Positions 9,114 to 20,430 of a stretch of 64,000 bases of DNA are shown one piece after another. How positions within the stretch are numbered: position 1 is the stretch's first letter; each line of letters starts with the position of its first letter. Made by a program: the position numbers and the translations under genes. The notes beneath the pieces were generated by a model. That model saw only the letters and a list, made by a program, of their open reading frames with translations, searched no databases and was not told the DNA's origin. Origin of the DNA: Viridothelium virens (taxonomy: Eukaryota > Ascomycota > Dothideomycetes > Trypetheliales > Trypetheliaceae). The stretch covers positions 366,758-430,757 of the forward strand of contig ML991787.1 in assembly GCA_010094025.1 (NCBI GenBank). The letters are read 5' to 3'.

Positions 9114-11797
9114 CTACGCTCCAACATTCTCGAGATACTTCAAGCGTACACTGACAGCTCGCTCGTGAGCGTTCAATCCTTCCACCCTCGCCATTTCCTC
9201 CACTGTTCCACCTAAATTTCGCAAGCCGTCTTCCGTCAACTTGGAGCTCGTGATATGCTTGAAATATGAACCCAAATTCACACCTGAGTATTGTTTCGCG
9301 TATCCATACGTTGGCAATGCATGGTTGACGCCAGCCGAGTAATCGCCAACAGATTCCGGAGTCCATGAACCAATGAACACACTGCCAGCATTCTGGACCA
9401 TATTCACAACATCAATTGCATTCTCAACCTGAAGGATAAGGTGTTCGGGTGCGTATGTATTGCTCAACTTCATCGCTTCGTCAATGGTCTTAACAACGAG
9501 TGTGACTGAATGCTCAATCGCCCCTCTCACGATATCTTTCCGTGGTAAAGCATTCGCTTGTTTGTCCAACTCATCTTCGATAGCAACTAGCTGCTGTTCA
9601 CTCAAGTCCACCGCGATGCAAACCACTTGGCTGTCCGGACCGTGCTCTGCTTGAGACAACAGGTCGGCTGCGACAAAAGCCGGGTTAGCAGACTTATCAG
9701 CCACGACCAAGACCTCACTCGGCCCCGCCGGCATGTCAATAGCCACGCCTGCACTTGTATCATTCGCGACCAACATTTTTGCTGCCGTTACGAATTGGTT
9801 ACCAGGACCTAGAATCTTGTCGACCTTGCTCACAGACGGAGTACCATATGCCATAGCTGCAATCGCTTGAGCACCTCCAGCAAGGACGATGCTTTCCGCG
9901 CCAACTTTTTGCGCAACGTAGACTATCTCAGGCGATATAGAGCCGTCTTCTCGAGGCGGCGAAGCAATGACGATCTTCTCGCAGCCTGCCACTTTCGCGG
10001 GGACACCGAGCATCAATGCTGTTGAAGGTAGCACGGCTGTGCCACCGGGGACGTAGAGACCGACGCGGGCAATGGGGCGTGAGAAACGAGAGCAGGTAAC
10101 GCCTGGCATCGTCTCTACGATGAGAGGCTTTGACTCTTTCTGCGCAGCGTGGAAGCGCCAGATGTTGTCAAATGATATATCGATTGCTTGACGCACCTCT
10201 GGTGGCATCTGCATAAGACGTTCAGAAAAGGGAGCGGTAATTACGGGGGATGTGAGAGAGGTAGCCTTCTCAAATCGGTGAGTATATCTCAGAACGGCTG
10301 CATCACCTTCGTTCTGTACCTCTTGAATGATCGGCTTGCAGATGTTCATGATCTTCTCGGTGGATTTTTGAGATGGTCTCCGGAGAGCTTCTTCGATAGT
10401 CTCGGCAGAAACCTCGGAGGTTACGTAGCGGGTCATTGCTATTCGCCCATCACGCAGTCCAGCTGGGTCTTGGGGCTCTTTGGGAATAGCTGCAGCTTCT
10501 TTGACCATCTCTGTATTCTCATCCTGTTTGGTGGTGCCATTTGAGAGACCGACCTGTTTCGCGTATGCAGGCTTCGCGTCGCCCCGTCGCCGCTTGACTT
10601 TGACACTCTTCGCGTCAAGATTGTGTTCAACATCTTCCAGACTTACTCCTGCCGCTATACATTTTGTGAGAGCGAAATATAACAAATCTGCAGCCTCGAA
10701 CGCGACATTCTCTTTTGTATCGGCGTCGCATAGCTCATTTGCTTCTTCCAATATTTTAGCTTTCAGTAGTGTGGGATCATCAAAAAGACGCTTGGTGTAT
10801 GATCCTTCAGGTGCGGATTCTTTTCGCGATCGTAGCGTCCTCTGAAGTTTTGCCAATCCTCTATAGTTTCCGAAACATGATGATGTTGCGAGGTGACAGA
10901 ACCCTGTAACACTCAGCGTGGAAGTATCCTGCGGTTCGCAAGAACAACAATACCTCTGCCTTTTTGTCTCACGATGAACTGCAGACAATCTTGATCGCAG
11001 TCCAATGATATTCGCACCAGCTCTTGAGTATCCCCACTTGTAGCACCCTTGTACCAGAGACCTCTTTTCCGGCTTTGATACACACCATCGCCAGTTCTGA
11101 GGCTCTCAGAAACACTCTCCTGGCTCGAATATACCAATCCTAATGCTATGCCCCTCTCATCTGTGACCAAGGTTGTGATCAGTCCGTCCGGGCGATCGCT
11201 TTCAGCACTGGCTAGGAACAGGCACGCTGCAGGAATGAGGCTCGGTTCTGACTTTGGGTCGACTGTTAGGAATGTCGCAGGAATAATTGGAATCGCCCCG
11301 GCGTTCGCGACTTCTTGAGCAGATGGTTCGGTGGGATTGGCAAGACCGACATATATAACTGGATCACCCTTTGACTTTTCTAGTAGTAGAGACAGTGAGC
11401 TGAAATCCTGCACCTTGGGGAAGTATGCACTTCCAGTAGCTGCAGTGCTCGCTTCTGACGCGCTTGGGACATCAACAACAGTTACAATCCTGTTCTGATC
11501 GAGATTGTTGATTGTATTCAATTGCTCTAATTGATTGGGTGTGACAAAGATTCTGGTTGCACCCGAGTCGAGTAGCGATACAGCATCATCAATAGATTCC
11601 AGGTCTGTGACATCAAAGTAAGATTCAAATAAGCCAAATGTTTGCTGAAGATAGAGGAATGCGTCTTCATCCTTTACTGCTTGTTGGGAGAGCTTGATAA
11701 ATACGTGGCCGATGTAGGAAAGGGCTTTTGCATCAAGGCCTTGCTGCTGAGATGTATACGTCCCGACGTCGATCTGAGCAAGAAAAGGGACGCCCAT
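9114..11797 (-). CDS. HIS4: Trifunctional histidine biosynthesis protein
   Basis: Model: complement(join(9114..10903,10954..11797)), 877 residues, close to Neurospora his-3 (about 870). It carries phosphoribosyl-AMP cyclohydrolase, phosphoribosyl-ATP pyrophosphohydrolase and histidinol dehydrogenase, i.e. steps 2, 3 and the last two oxidations of histidine synthesis. The fungal N-terminal extension is followed by the cyclohydrolase block (VYQSRKRGLWYKGATSG, then GFCHLATSSCFG across the splice near residue 282). The pyrophosphohydrolase helices follow (KILEEANELCDA, AADLLYFALTKC). The dehydrogenase occupies the C-terminal half, with YVPGGTAVLPSTALMLGVPA, GPGNQFVTAAK, DMPAGPSEVLVVAD, QAEHGPDSQ and YAPEHL. 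The 50-nt intron has a weak donor (GTATTG at 10953) and acceptor TTACAG at 10904, phase 1. About 200 bp separate its start from the divergent hydrolase gene, so a shared promoter is likely. Confidence 0.96.
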
Positions 11798-12004
11798 TGT
11801 GAGAAGCGCTCAATTTGGAGCCAGGCGCCGTTGGCCAGAATTGCAGAATTGGCGACGAAAAATATTTCTCACGATGGCGGGGCAGAGCCAGTCTGGCAGG
11901 TTACCTGAACAAAGCGTCATCCGCAGCCAAAGATCGCCAGCCTCGTCTAGACTGCATCGCGACCACATTGAAGGCTGCTTCTAATTACTTCCCTTCAAAG
12001 GTTC

Positions 12005-13266
12005 ATGCCACGATGGATGATCACCGCGTCGAGGAAAGCGCGGATGGCAGTGACGCCTACTGGGCTGGCTGGATCTCGGTCGCACCCTACCAAAGTGACA
12101 GTCTCAAATGTGGCTGATCTCCTTAATCGTCGCCATGGCGCGTACTATCATGCTCATTCCAGAGCCTCCGTAATTAGAATCAATCCTCTCAGAAGAGGGA
12201 GACGCGACTTCTCCATCAGTAGTCTCCCTACCGCTCTCGTTGTCCCGACAGTTTTTTTTGGTCTCCTTGTAACTCTTTGGACTTATAAATGCTTCATGAT
12301 GGTTCTGTTTCAGAACAAGATCATTTATATGCCTTCGATCCCTCCATTCTCCCGGTCGGAGAAGATAGCCGACTATGCTCATAGCTGTTCACCAGTCGTA
12401 TGGGAAGAAAGGAGAATAAAATCTCCAGATGGCACCTTGATTGCGCTCTGTGTAGGCACCGTTCCAATTCAGAGACGCAGACCCCCTCCAAGAAACGTCA
12501 CAATTTTGTATTTTCAGGGGTCAGTCTAACCCGTCGCTAAAATACGGTATTGCAGGTTACTAAATTGAATAGCAATGGCTCCTCATTACCTCCACGATTG
12601 CCAGGATTATCACAGGTGCTTCGAAATGTAAGTGGGAGAGGCCCAGACGATGAATCAAGTACCTCATACACGCTTGTTGGGCTTTCATACCGCGGCTACT
12701 GGACATCCAGAGGCAGACCAAGCCAGAGGGGCATAGAATTGGACGCCCAAGCAGCCCTATCGTGGACTTTAAGCGAGTTTCGTCGACCTGGGTCAGAGGA
12801 TTCTATCATCCTATGGGGTCAAAGTATCGGGGCAGGCGTAGCCACAACAGCCGCTGCAGCTCATTTTTTGATTGATGCCGACAAAGACACAGACAAGTCT
12901 AAAAGCGTCATTTCTGGCATCATTCTGGAAACTCCATTTATGAGCATCCGCAGTATGCTCACGACACTGTATCCACAGCGTTGGCTTCCCTATCGATATC
13001 TTTGGCCTTTCTTGTGGAATTCGTGGGATTCGGAAGCAGCGTTGCAAGCGATTGCCAAAGCAAAAGCGTGGCCGAAACTACTCATTGTACAAGCCGAGAA
13101 AGATGAAGTTGTTCCCAAGGAACAGACGGATCGACTTGCAGGGATTTGCCGTGAAGTAGGATTCAGCTTTTCGCGAGAGATTGTTCGTGGTGCACTCCAT
13201 ACTGAAGTACTCGCAAAAGGGCGAGGGAGGACTATAATTCAGACCTTCCTTAGAGATGCCCATTGA
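12005..13266 (+). CDS. Membrane-anchored alpha/beta hydrolase (Bem46/ABHD13-like)
   Basis: Model: join(12005..12519,12573..13266), 402 residues. A basic N-terminus precedes one membrane segment (ALVVPTVFFGLLVTLWTY, about 78-95), then the hydrolase fold. Splicing GTCAGT (12520) to AATAG (12572), a 53-nt phase-2 intron, restores the oxyanion block YFQGNGSSLPPRLPGL, the fungal form of Bem46 proteins. The nucleophile elbow is WGQSIGAGV (G-x-S-x-G), the acid lies in EKDEVVP and the His in ALHTEV, so the triad is complete. Substrate is unknown; Bem46 in Neurospora is ER-associated and affects ascospore germination. An alternative acceptor at 12555 leads out of frame. A MITE begins only 10 bp after the stop codon. 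Confidence 0.85.
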
Positions 13267-13276
13267 TAGCTCAACC

Positions 13277-13465
13277 TACCTTACGGCGGCTGGGGGGTTT
13301 CCTCAACTGGTAATTAATACGACGTTACCTCAGTTTAACTGTTATGACCATGTTGGCCCATGTTAAGGCGGTGTTAACATGGACCAACAAGATCATAACA
13401 GTAAAGTCGAAATAACATTGTATTAATTACCGGTTGAGGAACCCCCTAGCCGCCGCCGTAAGGTA
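13277..13465. mobile_element. Foldback MITE with TA target-site duplication
   Basis: The whole element is one inverted repeat: TACCTTACGGCGGC at the left matches the reverse complement of the right end, and pairing continues with few breaks for about 90 bp per arm through CTCAACYGGTAATTAATAC and ACTGTTATGA, leaving almost no loop. A TA dinucleotide flanks each end (13277-13278 and 13464-13465), as for Tc1/mariner-type insertion. There is no coding capacity, so it is non-autonomous. Differences between the arms are mostly C/T or G/A. It sits between the hydrolase stop and the BTB gene start and may supply 3' UTR sequence to one and leader sequence to the other. Confidence 0.85.
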
Positions 13466-13634
13466 TTCTCATTCATCGGATTCGAAAGTGAGCTCGGCTG
13501 CATTCACCAAAGCGGGCTCGGAAGCAATCACCCCGGGAGTCTTTTCTGATCAAACAACCATCTATCCCCACGGACCCCTCAAACAAGATCATACCCAGTC
13601 TCTTGCAGATCTTCACCAACGCGAGAGTGCCGCA

Positions 13635-14748
13635 ATGCGCTTGGAAATGGCAAAACAGCCCGAAAACCGAGTGCAAATGCCGATCAGGGAAATGGACGAA
13701 CACAACGCCAAGGTGAAAGAGCGATCGGTGGCTATACCCGTGGCTGTTGATGACGAGGGTGACCTCATTCTTTGGACAAAGACCAAAGGAGTCCGAGTTA
13801 GCTCAAAGGTGCTCTCCGTAGCCAGCCCAGTGTTTAAAGCCATGTTCAACTACTACCGAATCGCACCCGAGGGATCTTCGAACGAGCCATACAGCATGTC
13901 TGTCGATGCCGACGGCAATGCCCTGGAAGAGCTTTGCCAAGTTCTGCACCACAAACCTCCTGCCGTCTCCACCGATATCGAAAAGCTCGTCCAGTTTGCT
14001 AAGGTGTGCCAAAAATACCAATGCATCATGGCCGGAAAACCACGTACGGAACTCTGTCTGCCAAATTTCTCCTCATTACGGCGGCTCGGCTCCGAGGACT
14101 GCGTAAAGGTTCTATACATAATCTCTGAGTTTGGAATGGAGGGTCAATTTGCAACGACAGTAAGCAGGGTTGCCTCTCTCACTGCGCCAGGAGCAGCTAC
14201 AGTGCCATCAATGCCCGAAGGGATGAAGACAAGTACGTGTTCAAGCATCTTCGTGAAGCACTTATCTAACCACTTCTATCATCGCAGAGCAAATTGTCGC
14301 ACACAGCCAAGCCATGATCCAGACCATGTCAGACAATCTGAGTTCTACTTTGAATGCACTTCGATACAACTTTCAACGTTTCCCTATGAGAAGTCAATAT
14401 TGTGACGTCTGTCTCAAGGATAAGCCCCTGGAGGCACAGCGATGCAGACCATGTAAAAACAACGGAGTCGTAACCTCCTTCATTTGCGACCGTTCTCGCA
14501 GGATCGGAGACTTCCTAGTGATGCTTCAAGATCACCGTCTCTCTCAATTCAATACTGGAGAACCTCCTCTTCATTTCGCCGATCGTGCCGACATTGCCAA
14601 ACTCATCAACCCGGATTATCATGATTGCGACGGGGGCTCAGAATGTCCGATGTGGGTGGCGTTCGTAAAGTTCAGGGATGATATCAGGACTACTGTCGCA
14701 AGGCCTGCACCTCTTACACTGAAGCAGTTCAGAACACTGGGAGGGTGA
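13635..14748 (+). CDS. BTB/POZ domain protein with a CxxC pair
   Basis: Model: join(13635..14232,14288..14748), 352 residues. The frame is open upstream into the MITE but has no ATG before 13635, so that Met is chosen. The BTB core begins near residue 43 (DLILWTKTKGVRVSSKVLSV then SPVFKAMF) and continues through a helical region. Donor GTACGT at 14233 and acceptor CGCAG at 14287 (55 nt, phase 1) join MKTKQIVAHSQAMIQ. The C-terminal part has C238-x2-C241 and C252-x2-C255, which could bind zinc, and a conserved-looking end with CDGGSECPMWVAF. Many fungal BTB proteins of this layout exist with unknown function; adaptor roles for Cul3 ligases are known for other BTB proteins, but no BACK or Kelch domain is seen here. 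Confidence 0.75.
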
Positions 14749-15574
14749 GGAAAGGGTTTCACGGGCTTCAAGTTACCGAGAAATGAAAGCTGAGATATTA
14801 GCTTGGTCGTGCCTGCCTCTGAAGGTACAAAGACTAGATACAGTGATTCCTTTGCTCTCTACGCAACAATACATAAAACCTCCATTTGCCCACGCCTTGA
14901 TCCATCGCTCCTACAGGTGATCGCATCACTTCCAGCTTCATTCTTTTCAGTGTCGACTGTTGACCACGGCTTTGGTCCAAACTCAGTGGAAATGATTCGT
15001 TCGAAGCCGTAGTCAGGCATCTTCCACAGATATACTGGTAATGTTTTTCAAAGATCTTTCGAAAACCTATTCACTATCCTGTTTGCCTACTTCATCCTGG
15101 GGATACTGTCCTACCATTTCGTCTCATGCTCTCATGTCTCCAGCAGATCTCGAAAAATGCCTATTTACATCATGCTGTCTTCTACTTCTCATCTCGTGAC
15201 GTACCCTGACTTCCGTCACAGCTCTGTTCCCGCTCTATTCAAGATCGTCTCCCCCACCTCTCCTCTTCTTCCTTCCGAGAACCCCCACTTCGAAGCCCAC
15301 AAAAGGATAATCGGGATCTTTTGCCGTGAAAAGGTAAACGCCAGGGCGTCATGCTCGCTGAAGCAACAGACAGGATGATGATGATTGTAGTTGATGTGGT
15401 GATGAAGATTCTGACGCGGCTCGTTTGTGGTGACGTACCAAATGAAAAACATGAAGTCGGGATTTTTCCTGTGTGAACACTCCAGTCTACGTGTAGAGGG
15501 AAAGCCATATGAAAGAGAGGCGTGATCAAATAGCGCAAGGGTGAAAATCATGTCGATGTTGGGGTATCTATCTA
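14749..15574. other. Intergenic, convergent 3' ends
   Basis: About 0.8 kb between the BTB gene and the importin gene, which end toward each other. It holds their 3' UTRs. Short ORFs on both strands overlap each other and look non-coding. No RNA gene or repeat was recognised. Confidence 0.5.
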
Positions 15575-18500
15575 TTACTGTTGTCCATTTGTCTGATGCG
15601 GTTGCGGTTGTTGCTGGCCTTCGGCCGCGAGTTTAGCCTGTTGCTGGGCGATGGCATCGGCTTGGTGAATCGCTGCCTGTAGCACTTGTTGCTCCTCTGG
15701 ATTCAAGGGCTTTGTGAGAGTCTCATAGAGTTGCGGTTGTTCCTGTTGGAGACCTAGTAGTTCAGGCTGTTAGCACGGCTGCTGAAGTGACATGGAATGG
15801 ATAAAGGTCACGTACGGAAGAAGTTATGTTTGAACATTTGGTAAGGCTCAACTTTGTCCAAAGGCGTTTCGAGCAAGCTCTCCTCTTCTAGCTCTTCATC
15901 GGCTTCGAGGCTACTGCTCCCGAGCGAGTACTTCTGGGCCTGGATCTAGGTAAGTTTAGGCAAGCAACTTATTCCACGCATGCTATTTGCTCACCTCTCT
16001 ATTCAAGAAATCGATGTAGGCAGCGCCCTCATCCTTTACATCGCCCTCTTCTTCGACCTCTTCAGTAGACCAGTCAACCTCGCCTTCCAAATCATCGTCA
16101 TCTTCATCCTCCTCATTGTCGACTTGGAACTCATCGGCTTTGGTCAATTCTTCCCGGTCTAGAAAATAGTCAGCAAAATGAGAGAAATACGAGGATGGAG
16201 TTGATCCTACTTTTGATAGCGGCAGGCAGAGTCTGGAATAGTCTCACGATCCCTTGCAGCAACCTTGGCCATCCCTGCTGCACACTTGTAGGCACGTCCT
16301 CCGCGCGCAGTGTAATTAGTTCACTAATAGCCGCAATATTCAACTTCTTGTCGTGGACCCGCGTGAAACTGTCGATATTCATGAACCACATGCTGAAGAA
16401 CTTGTTCGTATATCCGTTGGTTTCAAGGACGTGCATGGCAAGCAGCGGGTTGTAGTACATGGCATTGATGATGATCTCCATGAGGTGCACCTTATAGCTC
16501 TTAACTAGCACCTTTTGTTTTTGATCCGTCAATGTCTCCATGGCAAGCTGGATGAATTCCGGGATGTACCGGTCCACATGGCCGCGCAAGCTAAGCATAA
16601 TGACTTCGGCGAGCTTGCACCCGCAAATCCGATCGACACCGCCGACTTTCTGGTCGTGGAAGATAACTCGCACCATGTCGACAATGGCATCTAGATAGGC
16701 CTGGTTCTGCACCAACGCTTCGGAGCCGTAGGTAACGAAGTTTTCGAGAGCCGGCAGCATATCTTCAAGGTAGAGCTCCGCGCCGGCTTTGAATGTCCGA
16801 TGGATTAATTCAAAGGCTTGCCACATGGTCGGAGAAATTGCCTTGGCTGCAAAGGTGCAGCTATCGATGATTTCGAACACTTCGTTAAAGAGGTCATAGA
16901 GTTTGTTTTCAAGTGTGATGGAAATGACGGGCATGAGGATCGTTTCAAGACGATGGAGAACGTCAGGCGTGCTTTCGAGAGTCAAAATGAGCGTGCCGAT
17001 GGTTTGTAAAACACCGAGCGCAGTGATAGACTTGTCGTCAAGGAATTCGCCATAATCGTCTTCGTCTTCTTTGAGGTTGTTTCGTTCGATCAGCTCCCGT
17101 ACAAGCTTCAAATAAGTTTCGCGCAATTGTTCGCTGAGTGCAACAGCAAATGGAGTTAGTTCTTGTGCAAAGACCTCGACAAATTCCTCCATCACATTTG
17201 CCAAAGCATCAACATCGACTTCGTTGGTCAATTTGAGCAACTGCTGCATAATCTGGGGAATATTTTGCTGCATCAGACGTCGAATGACCTCGTGTTTGAT
17301 CAGAGGCTGAAGAGCTAAGGCAGCCTCGACACGAACTGGAAGCTCCGGGTCGGCCATCGATTCCAGAATGTTGCGGTAGATGGTCATAAGGTTTTCGTTG
17401 TCCTTGAATTTCATTGCCTCGAACTGTTCAAGTGTATCGCAAGCACGTGCTCGGAGGAAGCCATGACGACTGCGGAACTCTGGGAAGACATGTCGGACAA
17501 AAAAGTACTCGACCTGCTCTGCGACGGGACTCCCCTTCCCGAGGATAACACTCGACAATGTTCCAATCATCCTTAGGGCGCCCTCCTTCTCCCGGGCATT
17601 CTTTTCATGGTCCGGCGCAGCCTCATATCTGTTTACAACTTGATTGACAAAATTCAGTATCGTAAAAGTCTCTTTCCGTCGAGATTTAGTGAGCGAAACG
17701 AGAAAATTAGTTGCCGCAACGTCGGGCGCAGAGACTTCTTCGTAGAAGTTGAGCTTGCGATGTAGATACTCTTGCGGGTCCGTCTCGAAAAGCTCGATAT
17801 CCTCATCCGACTGGCACAGAACAGGAAATACGAGGTGCGTGACGAGTGTCTCGAGATGGGGCTTCAGATGATTCCAGGTCGTCATTGGCTTGACACACTC
17901 GTCTAGGAATGATAGAGTACCAGAAAGGCAGGGTTTGCTTAGCCATGTCGTCTTCCCAACCCATTTTTCCACTTGTTGGAGATAAGTCTGAAGTATTTGA
18001 GGAGCAAAGTTGTTAATGAATGACTCGGCAAACGTGCGATGTTCGGAATTGTCTTTTTGCAAGGCCTGTGGATTACCATAGCTAGGCACGTGTTAGCACA
18101 TCTTCATAGAAGCGATCGTGGGTTGGAAAAGCTACCGGACGAAGGTCCTGTTCAAGTTCATATAAGACCACTTCTTACACTTCCACCAATAATTCTGCTC
18201 TCGTTCGTCAAGGTCCTCCGTTAAAGAGTTTTCAGGTGGATCCTTAGAGACCACTGTCAGGAATAGTGTGCACCATCCTACCATTGCTTCATGGCTGCGG
18301 AAGTATGGTGGTAACTCAAACTACGGTCTATCGTCAGCAGCAGCAGCAGCAGCTATATGGGGCATTGGTGAATCTCACATAGACAGCATGCTTATACGCT
18401 TTTAAACCGGCCCTAAGCATTCCCGCAGCTTCCAGGCTCGTCTCTCCTGCCAAGCGCTGATTGATTTGGAGAAGCTGGGGAAACGTCATGCCCACGATGT

Positions 18501-19121
18501 TATCAAAATCCCCTCTATTGTCCCCAGACTTGTAACGGTAGACTTTGCAGATAGCGAGGAGGCATTGTAGGCCGGTGAAGACGGAATTTGCGTCGTTGCT
18601 GCTAAGCAATTGTAGCGTGATGTTGAGGAAATCCGGCCATTTGCTGGGAAAGTCATAGTGGAGGATCTTCTGAAGGGTGGGGATCAACTGAGCCTGCACA
18701 GCGCTTTGAGATGAGGCCAGGACTGGCACGAGCCGTTGTCGAAACGAGTCGCGCTCATTTTCTGGTATTGGCTTTGCGTTTGGGGCCTCTTCTGCAGGTG
18801 CCCAGCCCTTCTCGACGCGTCTCTTTAGGTAGATGGCAGCTAAACACGATTAGCAACGCGATCGGAAAGCGGTACTTGGTTCAGACGTACTCGAAAGCCT
18901 TACTCCCTGGTCCTGCTCCGTTTCGAGGATGTTGAGGAGGCAGTCGGGAAAACCAGGTTGGTCCTCGGCCTGCAAACGCGTCAGTTACACCAAATCAAAG
19001 CAGCACCAGTCTCGGACCGCAGAACACGCACATGTCTTAGTTCGAGCTCTGCTTGCTTTCTGGTGTTGGCGTTTGCATCAAGGGTGGCCTTTATCCGGTC
19101 CCTCAGAGCAGAAGCATCCAT
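15575..19121 (-). CDS. NMD5: Importin-beta family nuclear transport receptor (importin-7/8 type)
   Basis: Model: complement(join(15575..15753,15816..15945,15995..16158,16211..18081,18136..18320,18379..18839,18891..18969,19032..19121)), 1052 residues; yeast Nmd5 has 1048. It carries cargo through nuclear pores under RanGTP control. Exons 1-3 encode the importin-beta N-terminal Ran-binding region (starting MDASALRDRIKATLDANANT, later TAIYLKRRVEKGW). The motif NYWWKCKKWSYMNLNRTFVR, followed by YGNP, spans two exons and is diagnostic for the importin-7/8 group. HEAT-repeat helices follow. The acidic loop EFQVDNEEDEDDDLEGEVDW and the tail EPYQMFKHNFF lead to a Gln-rich end. All seven introns are GT-AG, 49-62 nt, and keep frame. 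SXM1 is a close paralogue in yeast; one filamentous-fungal gene usually represents both. Intron 3 contains a CAG/CTG repeat. Confidence 0.92.
18335..18352. repeat. (CAG)6 microsatellite inside an importin intron
   Basis: Six perfect CAG units on the plus strand, read as CTG in the transcript, fill nearly a third of the 58-nt third intron (18321-18378) of the importin gene, between the donor GTGAGA and the acceptor GTAG. Confidence 0.9.
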
Positions 19122-20430
19122 AGCGAGATGGACCAGAGTGGGGCGCTACATACAAGCGCACGCGTAGTTGCGAAGATGAGGGGCAGAGCTTCAAGACTGG
19201 GATGACCAAGAGCAAGGTGGAGGTGGCGCGGATTGGTGGTAAAGGTACAGGTAGGTAAACAACCACCTAAAACTCTCACACCGACAAGAAGGTGTGTATG
19301 TAAGTATGTCTGTATGCAGGGCCACCACGAGGGCGCACGGACTTTCTGTGGGTGGGCTTTTTCGGATCCGCACAACCGCAAGATCCCACCCCACCATCAA
19401 CAACAACAGGTACTGTACATCAATAATTCTCGGCATAAGCTGCACAGTCCTTATCAGGAACAGCTAAGCATTACTTAGTACTCAGCCTTACCATCCTCCG
19501 CGCTACTTGTATCATGCGCTTCTCCCACGGGTGGGTCATACATTGGGCACTTGATCTGGATGCATCAATGAGATTGGCGCCTTCTACGCTTTATCGTCCT
19601 ACGGCTCAAGCTGGTTATCAAATATGTCCAAGTAAACGTACATGTACAGAGTACAGCAGAGTTACCAGAGAATTCAACGTCTAGGTGGCATATGCCCATC
19701 TTGAGGATCAAGACCACCTATTGGCGTCTATTCTTTGAACCCCTCCAGCATAAGCACCCTTGCTTTCTTTCCTTCGCGGCTCGGTCCGAAGATCTTCCCT
19801 CGTTTTCTACTGTACCTGAGTGATTGCCCATCCTTTCTAGCTTTCATCACCGGTATTAGTCCGGGCCCGAGATGCGAAAGGCTGCAAATCCTGTAGGACT
19901 CCGATCTGTAGCGAAATCTACTTTTGGCCACCCCCTTGCTTTGACCACATAAGAAAATGGCTTGAAGCTACGGGGCATTATTTTTGAGGGAACACGGTGC
20001 ACCATTCAGATCCCTTCTGAAGCAGACTAACGTGATGTACTCTCTCCCGGATGGTTGGCTGGCTGCCCCTTTGCAACAAGGTAACGGCAAAACTTCCCCC
20101 AAAGCATGGACTTATCCAGAGATGAGACACGCACATTGCCCGACGAAAGCCACCAAACTGTACAGTACGAACACCATTCCTACACAATAGCCCGTTCTTG
20201 AACCCCGTCCAAGGATGTCACCATCTTGATACCGGCATCTACAGCTCTTCACCCTAATCACTCTTTCAATGGAGTTGAGGGATGGTGAATATGTGAACAA
20301 ACAAAAAAAAAGTTAGGGACGAGAAATGAGAAGCAAGAAGAGTCATTCAACCCCCTCGAGAGGTTTGTCCCAGGATTAGGGTAGTAACCATGCGATGGTC
20401 TCCTTTTTTGAGAATATCAATCCTTCGGAG
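19122..20430. other. Intergenic, about 1.3 kb, no gene seen
   Basis: Lies upstream of the importin gene and downstream of the secreted-protein gene. Overlapping short ORFs near 19.1-19.5 kb and 19.7-20.2 kb lack motifs. A short A-run (near 20303) is the only simple sequence. The importin promoter should lie in the left part. Confidence 0.5.
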
